From: JAPLNB01 sp964451955
GTDB taxonomy: Bacteria > Planctomycetota > Phycisphaerae > Tepidisphaerales > Tepidisphaeraceae
Assembly (NCBI GenBank): GCA_964451955.1
Contig: CAYVKG010000168.1
Coordinates: 1-6,108, forward strand
DNA length: 6,108 nt
Direction: 5' to 3'
Below the pieces are notes generated by a model. That model searched no databases, had not been told where the DNA came from, and saw nothing but the letters and a program-made list of their open reading frames with translations. The position numbers and the translations under genes were made by a program. Positions 1 through 6,108 of this stretch are shown piece by piece (the first letter of the stretch is position 1; the number at the start of each line of letters is the position of its first letter).

Positions 1-309
1 AACCTCCCCCAGCCCCCACAACCCCATCCCCTCCTACGCCCCCTCTACCTCCTCCACCGCCCAATCAACATCGACGTCAGGGCCTCCCCTTCTCATGACG
101 ATCACGCCAAACCAGTCTCTTTCACCCAAAATGGACAAGTCCATCCTCTGTCCCACGTCACCGGCCCCGAACGCATCGCCGCTCCCTGGTGGCAAGAACA
201 AAATACCACTCGAGATTACTTCGCCGTCCAAGACGCCTCCGGCCGACAATTCTGGCTCTTCCACGCCCGCGAAACACGAAAATGGTATCTCCATGGCTCA
301 TTCGACTGA
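1..309 (+). CDS. imuB: ImuB, C-terminal part of the inactive Y-family polymerase of the SOS mutasome (5' end outside window)
   Basis: The reading frame is open from base 1 to the TGA at 307-309 and gives about 102 residues. It begins with a proline-rich stretch and an RPLYLL...PINIDV segment, typical of the region after the little-finger domain in ImuB. It then has GPERIAAPWW (from about visible residue 55), RDYFAVQDASGRQFWLF and WYLHGSFD at the end. This GPERI-WW-RDYF-G-R-WLF-W-LHG pattern is the conserved C-terminal domain of ImuB proteins. In the family, ImuB lacks polymerase activity and acts as an adaptor: it binds the beta clamp and recruits ImuA and DnaE2 to lesions. The clamp-binding motif and palm domain lie outside the window. 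dnaE2 starts 9 bases after the stop, which matches the usual imuA-imuB-dnaE2 operon. The identification is from family pattern plus neighbour; the rest of the gene cannot be assessed. Confidence 0.87.
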   Translation, partial: NLPQPPQPHPLLRPLYLLHRPINIDVRASPSHDDHAKPVSFTQNGQVHPLSHVTGPERIAAPWWQEQNTTRDYFAVQDASGRQFWLFHARETRKWYLHGSFD

Positions 310-318
310 CCCGCCCTT

Positions 319-3300
319 ATGCCCGAATACACCAATACCAAGCTCCGAACCCCACCCCACCCCCCGACAGCCATTGACGTCCCCCGGCAAGACTACGCCG
401 AACTCGACGTCACCACCAATTTCTCCGTCCTCCCCGGCGCATCACACCCCGAGGAACTGGTCTACCGCGCCGCCGAGCTGGGATATCGCGCCATCGCCAT
501 CACCGACCGCAACTCCCTCGCCGGCATCGTCCGCGCACATACCGCCGCCAGACAACTCAACCCACCACCCAAACTCATCATCGGCTCACGCCTCACCTTC
601 TCCGACGCGCCCGATCTCCTCGTCTGGGTCACTAACCGCGACGCCTACGCTCGCCTCTGCCGACTCCTCACACTCGGCCGACAACGCAACGAAAACGGTG
701 AATCCTCCCTCCATCTGGCCGACTTCCTCCAACACCACACAGGTCTCCTCGCCGCTGTCTCCACTCCATCCGCCGACTCCTTCCAAAATCAATTGCCCCA
801 AATCCAAAACCTCCGCGATGCCCTCAGCCATCGACTCTCCCTCGCCGTCAGCCGCCTCCACAACCTCAACGATCACAGCCGCCTCTCCAAACTCGCTAAC
901 CTCGGCCAACACTACGGCATCCCCCTCCTCGCAACCAATAACGTCCACTATCACTCCCCCCATCGCCGCATGCTCCAGGATGTCCTCACCTGCATCCGCC
1001 ACACGTGCACCATCCACCAGGCCGGTTATCGCCTCTTCCCCAACGCCGAACGATATCTCAAATCGCCCGCACAGATGCATCGACTCTTCGCCGACTACCC
1101 CCACGCCATCCGCCAAGCCATCGAAATCGCCCAACAGTGCTCCTTCTCCCTCGACCAACTCAAATATGAATATCCCCATCAACTCGTGCCCCCACACAAA
1201 TCCGCCATCCAACACCTCGCCGACCTCGCCTGGAACGGCGCCGCCGACCGCTACCCCCAAGGCATCCCGGACAAGGTCCGCCAACTCATCCATCACGAAC
1301 TTGCCCTCATCCAAAAACTCCAATACGAACCCTACTTCCTCACCGTCCACGACCTCGTCCAATTCGCCCGCAATCGCGGCATCCTCTGCCAGGGTCGAGG
1401 CTCCGCCGCCAATTCCGCCGTCTGCTACTGCATCGGTATCACCTCCGTCGACCCCGCAAGGATCGATCTCCTCTTCGAACGCTTCCTCTCCGCCGCCCGA
1501 AACGAACCCCCCGACATCGACGTCGATTTCGAACACGAACGCCGCGAAGAAGTCATCCAATACATCTACCAAAAGTACGGCCGCGACCACGCCGGCATCA
1601 CCGCCGAAGTCATCTCCTACCGACCACGGTCCGCCGTCCGCGATGTCGGTAAAGCCCTCGGTCTTGGCCTCGACCTCGTCGATCAAATCGCTAAAAAAAT
1701 CGACTGGTGGCATCGCGGTGCCCTCAACCACGATCAACTCCGACAACTCGCACTCAACCCCAACCATCCCACCATCCGCCTCCTCGTCAATCTCACCAAC
1801 CAACTCCTCGGCTTCCCTCGACACCTCTCACAACACGTCGGCGGAATGGTCATCACCCGCTCCCCTCTCTGCGAACTCGTCCCTATCCAAAACGCCTCCA
1901 TGCCCAATCGCACCATCATCCAATGGGACAAAGACGACATCGATGCCCTCGGCATCCTCAAAATCGACCTCCTCGCCCTCGGCATCCTCACCTGCATCTC
2001 CAAAACACTCACCCTTATCAACAACCACACCACACCCGCAAATCAACACCCATCCCCCCACATGCATTCAACCACCATTTCATCATCCGCGACCATCCCG
2101 CCCTCATCTCCCCCTCAAATAAACCACCTTCCACTCCAACTCCATACCGTCCCCCCAGAAGACCCCGCCGTCTATGACATGATCTCCAACGCCGATACCG
2201 TCGGCGTCTTCCAGATCGAATCCCGCGCCCAAATGTCCATGCTCCCACGCCTGCGACCACGATGCTTCTACGACCTCGTCATCCAGGTCGCTATCGTCCG
2301 ACCAGGACCTATCCAGGGTAAAATGGTCCACCCCTACCTCCGCCGCAGAAATGGCGAAGAAGACGTCACCTACCCAAGCAACCCTTTACGCGAAGTACTC
2401 CAAAAAACCCTCGGCGTACCCCTCTTCCAGGAACAGGCCATGCGCATCGCCATCGTCGGCGCAGGCTTCTCACCCGAAGACGCCGACCGCCTACGCCGCG
2501 CTATGGCCGCCTGGCGAAAACACGACGCCATCGACCAGTTCCAACATAAATTCATCACCGGAATGCTCCACAACGGCTACTCCCCTCACTTCGCCCAACA
2601 GTGCTTCCTCCAAATCCGCGGCTTCGGCGAATACGGCTTCCCCGAATCACACGCCGCCTCCTTCGCACTCCTCGTCTACGTCTCCGCCTGGCTCAAACGC
2701 CACTTCCCCGCCCACTTCGCCGCCGCCCTGCTCAACAGCCAACCCATGGGATTCTACGCCCCAGCACAAATCGTCCGCGACGCCCAATCCCACGGCGTCA
2801 CCATCCTCCCCCCCGATATCAACCACAGCCTCTGGGATTGCACCCTGGAACCCGCAGCACACGCCCCAACCCACCCACATGCCCCCTCCACGTACCCAAA
2901 AACATACCCCGCACCCCCCCACTACGCCCAATCCCACTACGCCGTCCGCCTCGGCTTCCGCCTCATCAAGGGCCTGCAAATCGCTCACGCCAACCAACTC
3001 ATCACCGCACGAAACTACCATGGACCTTTTACATCCATCCCCCAATTCCACCACCTCACCGCCCTCCCTCACCACGTCCTCCAACGCCTCGCCGAAGCCG
3101 ATGCTTTCGCCTCCCTGAACCTCCCTCGCCGACAAACCCTCTGGCAAGTCCTCGCCCTCTCCAACAACCAAATCCCACTCTTTCATGCCCAGCAAATCAA
3201 AAACCAAACATCAAACACCGAAAATCACCTCCCACCCATGCCCCTCGGCCAGGAAGTCCTCTCCGACTACCGCTCCACCTCCCTCTCACTCAAACAACAC

Positions 3301-3660
3301 CCCATCTCCCTCGTCCGCAATCACCTCTCCACCCTCCAAATCATCCCCGCCTCACACATCCAACACCTCCGCAATGGCCAAATAACTAAAACGGCCGGCC
3401 TCGTCCTCGTCCGACAACGCCCCGCCACCGCCTCAGGCATCGTCTTCATCACCCTCGAAGACGAAACCGGCATCGTCAACCTCATCATCCGACCCAATAT
3501 CTACCACCATTACCACGCCGCCGCACAACACGCCGCTCTCCTACAGGCCGATGGCTACATCGAACGCCAAGGCAACGTCATCCACCTCGTCGCCCTCCGC
3601 CTCACCGACCTCAGTCACCTCCTGACCGACTGCCAATTCTCCTCCCGCGACTTCCATTGA
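319..3660 (+). CDS. dnaE2: Error-prone DNA polymerase DnaE2 (C-family alpha subunit, also called ImuC)
   Basis: The 1113-residue product is slightly long for DnaE2 (usually about 1030-1100). It extends DNA past lesions as the polymerase of the ImuA/ImuB/DnaE2 mutasome. Domains in order: PHP domain at about 26-240 (YAELDVTTNFSVLPGASHPEEL at its start), polymerase palm and thumb with GRGSAANSAVCYC near 359-371, PDIDVDF with D401 and D403, and KIDLLAL with the third catalytic aspartate D550. VGVFQIESRAQMSML and VRPGPIQGKM follow, then fingers with FGEYGFPESHAASFALL. A helix-hairpin-helix part lies near 878-950 and an OB fold at about 1022-1100. The protein ends in SRDFH, the usual DnaE2 end. ATG 319 is the only plausible start; it adds a 25-residue extension before the PHP domain and has no Shine-Dalgarno sequence, so coupling to imuB is likely. 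Oddities: PHP metal ligands are lost (D30 where DnaE2 usually has His), a low-complexity insertion lies at about 568-607, a second at about 845-874, and a QIPLF clamp-like motif at 951-955. Confidence 0.96.
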   Translation: MPEYTNTKLRTPPHPPTAIDVPRQDYAELDVTTNFSVLPGASHPEELVYRAAELGYRAIAITDRNSLAGIVRAHTAARQLNPPPKLIIGSRLTFSDAPDLLVWVTNRDAYARLCRLLTLGRQRNENGESSLHLADFLQHHTGLLAAVSTPSADSFQNQLPQIQNLRDALSHRLSLAVSRLHNLNDHSRLSKLANLGQHYGIPLLATNNVHYHSPHRRMLQDVLTCIRHTCTIHQAGYRLFPNAERYLKSPAQMHRLFADYPHAIRQAIEIAQQCSFSLDQLKYEYPHQLVPPHKSAIQHLADLAWNGAADRYPQGIPDKVRQLIHHELALIQKLQYEPYFLTVHDLVQFARNRGILCQGRGSAANSAVCYCIGITSVDPARIDLLFERFLSAARNEPPDIDVDFEHERREEVIQYIYQKYGRDHAGITAEVISYRPRSAVRDVGKALGLGLDLVDQIAKKIDWWHRGALNHDQLRQLALNPNHPTIRLLVNLTNQLLGFPRHLSQHVGGMVITRSPLCELVPIQNASMPNRTIIQWDKDDIDALGILKIDLLALGILTCISKTLTLINNHTTPANQHPSPHMHSTTISSSATIPPSSPPQINHLPLQLHTVPPEDPAVYDMISNADTVGVFQIESRAQMSMLPRLRPRCFYDLVIQVAIVRPGPIQGKMVHPYLRRRNGEEDVTYPSNPLREVLQKTLGVPLFQEQAMRIAIVGAGFSPEDADRLRRAMAAWRKHDAIDQFQHKFITGMLHNGYSPHFAQQCFLQIRGFGEYGFPESHAASFALLVYVSAWLKRHFPAHFAAALLNSQPMGFYAPAQIVRDAQSHGVTILPPDINHSLWDCTLEPAAHAPTHPHAPSTYPKTYPAPPHYAQSHYAVRLGFRLIKGLQIAHANQLITARNYHGPFTSIPQFHHLTALPHHVLQRLAEADAFASLNLPRRQTLWQVLALSNNQIPLFHAQQIKNQTSNTENHLPPMPLGQEVLSDYRSTSLSLKQHPISLVRNHLSTLQIIPASHIQHLRNGQITKTAGLVLVRQRPATASGIVFITLEDETGIVNLIIRPNIYHHYHAAAQHAALLQADGYIERQGNVIHLVALRLTDLSHLLTDCQFSSRDFH

Positions 3661-3675
3661 ATCCCACGGTATACT
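3647..3675 (+). promoter_or_regulatory. Candidate sigma70-type promoter for the valS unit
   Basis: TATACT at 3670-3675 is a five-of-six match to the TATAAT -10 hexamer. GCGACT at 3647-3652 lies exactly 17 bases upstream and matches TTGACA at its central GAC only (three of six). The -35 element would sit inside the last codons of dnaE2. Transcription would start around 3681-3684, that is, at or next to the ATG at 3683, so the first ORF would be leaderless. The -10 box is the stronger part of the evidence; the -35 is weak. Confidence 0.5.
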
Positions 3676-3682
3676 CACCCCC

Positions 3683-3721
3683 ATGAAACGCACACTCCCC
3701 ATGACCGTCGTCGTACCTTAG
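3683..3721 (+). CDS. Putative 12-residue leader peptide with three consecutive valine codons, upstream of valS
   Basis: ATG at 3683 opens a 12-codon ORF, MKRTLPMTVVVP, that ends in TAG at 3719-3721. Codons 9-11 are GTC GTC GTA (3707-3715), so the run would need both the GAC-type and UAC-type valine tRNAs. The next codon is Pro (CCT), followed directly by the stop; a C-terminal proline is known to slow termination. The ORF starts about 7 bases after the TATACT box, so a leaderless message is plausible, and no Shine-Dalgarno is visible. It precedes valS by 133 bases and is followed at once by a hairpin starting on the G of the TAG. A run of Val codons in a short ORF before the Val-tRNA synthetase gene is what an attenuation leader would look like. 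No known leader family is recognised, and a chance ORF cannot be excluded in this GTC-rich DNA. Confidence 0.4.
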   Translation: MKRTLPMTVVVP

Positions 3722-3750
3722 GGTCCCCCAGGCCCTTCCCCGGCGGACCC
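3721..3750 (+). promoter_or_regulatory. Hairpin between the Val-rich ORF and valS; possible attenuator or dnaE2 terminator
   Basis: GGGTCC at 3721-3726 pairs perfectly with GGACCC at 3745-3750. Inside, after a C-C mismatch, CC 3728-3729 pairs with GG 3742-3743. After an A-C mismatch, GG 3731-3732 pairs with CC 3739-3740, leaving a six-base loop. That gives ten GC-rich pairs in all. No U-run follows (the next bases are CACTCCACTACTATTCCC), so it is not a standard intrinsic terminator. The 5' arm begins on the last base of the leader stop codon, so a ribosome paused on the Val codons would cover it. It could also simply end or stabilise the dnaE2 transcript. Confidence 0.45.
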
Positions 3751-3814
3751 CACTCCACTACTATTCCCGTTCCACAAAACACAAGGACTTAGCCGACTCC
3801 CAATCTGCCCCATC

Positions 3815-3849
3815 AATCGGCAATCGGAAATCGGCAATCGGAAATCAAA
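3815..3849 (+). repeat. Heptamer repeats AATCGGC/AATCGGA/AATCAAA before valS
   Basis: Five contiguous 7-base units run AATCGGC, AATCGGA, AATCGGC, AATCGGA, AATCAAA, so the first four form two perfect copies of a 14-base unit. The array ends 5 bases before the valS start codon and therefore forms most of its immediate upstream region. The only purine-rich, Shine-Dalgarno-like stretch before valS, GGAAA at 3840-3844, is supplied by the repeat, at a somewhat long spacing of 10 bases. The last unit, AATCAAA, is identical to the unit repeated inside valS at 5530-5561. The layout resembles short tandem heptamer repeats described in cyanobacteria, but that is only an analogy. Confidence 0.85.
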
Positions 3850-3854
3850 CCACC

Positions 3855-6108
3855 ATGACCTCTGACACTCAAAAAGCCGCCGAACTACCAAAAACCTACG
3901 ACCCCGCCGCCGTCGAGGCCCAGGCTTACGCCGTCTGGATCGCCGAAAAATGCTTCCACGCAGACCCCAATGCTCCCGGAAAACCCTACTCCATCGTCAT
4001 CCCTCCCCCTAACGTCACCGGCGCCCTTCACCTCGGTCACGCCATCAATAACACCCTCCAGGACATCCTCATCCGACACCACCGCATGGCCGGATTCAAC
4101 ACCGTCTGGATTCCAGGAATCGACCACGCCGGCATCGCCACACAGGCCGTCGTCGAAAAAGAACTCAAGGAAAAAGAAAACAAAACCCGCCACGACGTCG
4201 GCCGCGATGCACTCGTCCAACGAATCTGGAAATGGAAAGAGCAATACGGCAATCGCATCCTCAACCAGCTCCAACGCCTCGGCTGCTCCTGCGATTGGGA
4301 CCGCACACGCTTCACCCTCGACGACATGTGCGCACACGCCGTCCGCGAAACCTTCTTCAAACTCTTCAAAGACGGCCTCATCTACCGCGGTAAACGCCTT
4401 GTCAACTGGGATGTCTTCCTCCAAACCTCCGTCTCCGATGACGAAATCTACTACGAAACCGTCAAAACCTCCCTCTGGCACCTCAAATACCCCATCGAAG
4501 GCACCGACAAGTTCATGGTCGTCGCAACAACACGCCCCGAAACCATGCTCGGCGACACCGCCGTCGCCGTCCACCCAGACGACACCCGCTGGAACTGGGC
4601 CATCGGAAAATCCGTCCGCCTCCCACTCATGGACCGCCTCATCCCCATCATCCCTGACCCCATCCTCGTCAACATGGAGTTCGGCACCGGCTGCGTCAAA
4701 GTCACACCGGCACACGACCCCAACGACTACGCCTGCTGGCAACGCCAGGCGGGCAAGATCGATCTGATCAACATCATCACCCCCGACGGCAAGATCAACG
4801 ACAACGGCGGAAAATACGCCGGACTCCCCCGCGACAAGGCCCGCAAACAGGTCGTCTCAGACCTCGAACACCAAGGCCTCCTCCTCAAAGAAGAACCCTA
4901 CGAAACCCAGGTCGGACACTCCGACCGTTCCAAAACCCCCATCGAACCCTACCTCTCCGATCAGTGGTTCGTCAAAATGGCCCCCCTCGCCGAACCCGCC
5001 CTCGAGGTCGTCCGCAACGGCGCCATCAAGTTCTTCCCCGATCGCCACGCCCAGCAGTACCTCGCCTGGCTCGGCGAAAAACGCGACTGGCCCATCTCCC
5101 GACAACTCTGGTGGGGACATCGCATACCCGTCTGGACATCCACCTCCTGCCCCCTCAACGACGCCCAACACGCACTCGCACCCTTCATCACACAAGAACG
5201 AGCCGCCATTCAGACGCTCGGCGATCCCCCCTCCGCTTGCCCCGCTATCTGCCTCCGCTCCGACGACGACAATGAACTCCTCCAACTCCTCCAAAAACTC
5301 GGCTTCGCCCAGGACCCCGACGTCCTCGACACCTGGTTCTCCTCCGCCCTCTGGCCTCACTCCACCCTCGGCTGGCCCAAGAACACCGCCGAGCTCCAGA
5401 AATACTACCCCACCAGCGTCCTCCTCACCGGCCGCGACATCATCACCCTCTGGGTCGCACGCATGGTCATGACCGGTATCTACAACATGGGCCACGGCGA
5501 GTTCACCTCCAACTCCCCCCAGGAAGCTCAATCAAAAATCAAAAATCAAAAATCAAAAATCACCCAGACCATCCCCTTCCACCACGTCGCCATCAACCCC
5601 ACCATCCTCGACGGCAAAGGCGAACGCATGTCCAAATCCAAGGGCAACGGCGTCGATCCCGTCGACATCATCGAAACCCACGGCGCCGATGCCCTGCGCT
5701 TCACAATGACCACCATGGCCACCGAAACCCAGGACGCCCGGCTCCCCGTCAAACGCGACGCCAAGGGCCGAAATACCTCCGACAAATTCGACATCGGCCG
5801 CAACTTCTGCAACAAAATCTGGAACGCCACACGCTTCGCCCTCCAAAACCTCGCCAACATCCCCCACCGACCGGTCAACCAGTCACTCTGGACCCTCCCC
5901 GACCACTGGATCCTCTCACGCCTCTCCCGCACCCTCAAAGAGGCCGACGACGCCATCGCCCAATACCGCTTCGACGTCTACGCCAAAACCTGCTACGACT
6001 TCTTCTGGCGCGACCTCTGCGACTGGTACATCGAAGCCATCAAACCCGACCTCCGCGACTCCGCCGACCCCACTCGCCGCGCCCAGGTCGCCAGCATCCT
6101 CGCCACCA
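3855..6108 (+). CDS. valS: Valyl-tRNA synthetase (class I), 3' end outside window
   Basis: The frame is open from ATG 3855 to the window edge, giving 751 residues without a stop. The enzyme charges tRNA(Val) with valine in the cytoplasm and hydrolyses mischarged Thr-tRNA(Val). The N-terminal part has PPPNVTGALHLGHA, with the class I HIGH motif as HLGH at 59-62. The CP1 editing domain carries TTRPETMLGDT at 225-235 and GTGCVKVTPAHDPNDY at 277-292. The second catalytic half shows DWPISRQLWWGHRIP at 411-425, DTWFSSALWP near 492-501, and the KMSKS loop as RMSKS at 591-595. The anticodon-binding domain starts near 665 and includes FFWRDLCDWYIEAIKP; its end and the usual C-terminal coiled coil are missing from the window. 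The family is typically about 880-1000 residues. An extra segment of roughly 20 residues at 551-572, partly encoded by heptamer repeats, precedes the RMSKS loop. The cysteine-rich (zinc-type) region after WWGHRIP keeps few paired cysteines. The start agrees with the usual position of the PKTYDP-like N-terminus. Confidence 0.96.
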   Translation, partial: MTSDTQKAAELPKTYDPAAVEAQAYAVWIAEKCFHADPNAPGKPYSIVIPPPNVTGALHLGHAINNTLQDILIRHHRMAGFNTVWIPGIDHAGIATQAVVEKELKEKENKTRHDVGRDALVQRIWKWKEQYGNRILNQLQRLGCSCDWDRTRFTLDDMCAHAVRETFFKLFKDGLIYRGKRLVNWDVFLQTSVSDDEIYYETVKTSLWHLKYPIEGTDKFMVVATTRPETMLGDTAVAVHPDDTRWNWAIGKSVRLPLMDRLIPIIPDPILVNMEFGTGCVKVTPAHDPNDYACWQRQAGKIDLINIITPDGKINDNGGKYAGLPRDKARKQVVSDLEHQGLLLKEEPYETQVGHSDRSKTPIEPYLSDQWFVKMAPLAEPALEVVRNGAIKFFPDRHAQQYLAWLGEKRDWPISRQLWWGHRIPVWTSTSCPLNDAQHALAPFITQERAAIQTLGDPPSACPAICLRSDDDNELLQLLQKLGFAQDPDVLDTWFSSALWPHSTLGWPKNTAELQKYYPTSVLLTGRDIITLWVARMVMTGIYNMGHGEFTSNSPQEAQSKIKNQKSKITQTIPFHHVAINPTILDGKGERMSKSKGNGVDPVDIIETHGADALRFTMTTMATETQDARLPVKRDAKGRNTSDKFDIGRNFCNKIWNATRFALQNLANIPHRPVNQSLWTLPDHWILSRLSRTLKEADDAIAQYRFDVYAKTCYDFFWRDLCDWYIEAIKPDLRDSADPTRRAQVASILAT
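5530..5561 (+). repeat. In-frame AATCAAA heptamer array inside valS
   Basis: Four perfect tandem copies of AATCAAA occupy 5530-5557, followed by a partial AATC to 5561. Read in the valS frame they give QSKIKNQKSKI (residues 559-569), a lysine-rich period-7 peptide quite unlike its surroundings. The A-rich sequence contrasts with the C-rich gene around it. Because the unit is 7 bases, only gain or loss of three units at a time would keep the reading frame. The unit equals the last unit of the array just upstream of the gene. Confidence 0.93.

Noticed and set aside
586..1824. 412-residue open frame on the minus strand inside dnaE2, acidic and Gly/Val-rich
   Set aside because: It lies fully antisense to the conserved polymerase core, has no recognisable domain, and follows from the scarcity of stop codons opposite C/A-ending codons.
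95..2122. 675-residue plus-strand open frame, Ser/Thr/Pro-rich
   Set aside because: It is an alternate frame of imuB and dnaE2; its low-complexity composition is that expected from shifted C-rich codons.
3721..3750. Classical Rho-independent terminator of dnaE2
   Set aside because: The stem is good but no U-run follows it, so it is reported only as a hairpin of uncertain role.
3815..3849. CRISPR array
   Set aside because: Units are 7 bases and directly adjacent with no spacers.
3661..3854. T-box riboswitch controlling valS
   Set aside because: No T-box sequence (TGGNACCGCG-like), no specifier stem and no terminator with U-tract; the region is also short for a T-box.
3885..4742. 285-residue minus-strand open frame opposite valS, and a Ser/Thr-rich plus-strand frame at 3970-4767
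   Set aside because: Both overlap the well-conserved ValS catalytic and editing domains and show only composition-driven sequence.
5622..5633. LexA-like site GAAC-N4-GTCC
   Set aside because: An imperfect match inside the RMSKS codons of valS, far from any promoter; the expected SOS box of the imu operon would lie upstream of the window.

Overview
The window is a 6.1 kb piece of a GC-rich bacterial chromosome. It carries three protein genes, all on the + strand: the 3' end of imuB, a complete dnaE2, and a valS that runs off the right edge. The imuB-dnaE2 pair belongs to the widespread SOS mutagenesis cassette (imuA-imuB-dnaE2). The ValS sequence, especially the block near residues 630-665 that reads like planctomycete ValS, suggests a planctomycete-type bacterium, possibly Phycisphaerae. 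That assignment comes from memory of family sequences and is moderate at best. Base use is peculiar: the coding strand is very rich in C and poor in G, with C or A at third codon positions and G largely avoided. This leaves few stop codons in other frames, so many long spurious ORFs appear on both strands.

Layout. 1-309 is the C-terminal part of ImuB, the catalytically inactive Y-family polymerase relative that links the mutasome to the sliding clamp. 319-3660 is DnaE2, the error-prone C-family polymerase, with its three catalytic aspartates in place and a degenerate PHP domain. The two genes are in the same frame, separated by one TGA stop and three sense codons, so they are surely co-transcribed and probably translationally coupled. 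3661-3854 is an intergenic region with unusual structure: a -10-like TATACT, a 12-codon ORF ending in Val-Val-Val-Pro-stop, a strong hairpin that begins on the last base of that stop codon, and a run of heptamer repeats. 3855-6108 is valyl-tRNA synthetase (751 residues visible), with its HLGH and RMSKS motifs and an intact editing domain. It carries an in-frame insertion made of the same heptamer family (AATCAAA) close to the RMSKS loop.

How the parts fit. The polymerase cassette handles damage-induced translesion synthesis and is normally controlled by LexA far upstream, outside the window. valS appears to be a separate transcription unit. The most interesting proposal is that valS has a valine-codon leader peptide directly coupled to a hairpin, which would be an attenuation-type control sensing Val-tRNA supply. 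This is inferred from sequence layout only; the hairpin lacks a U-tract, so the mechanism, if real, is not classical intrinsic termination.
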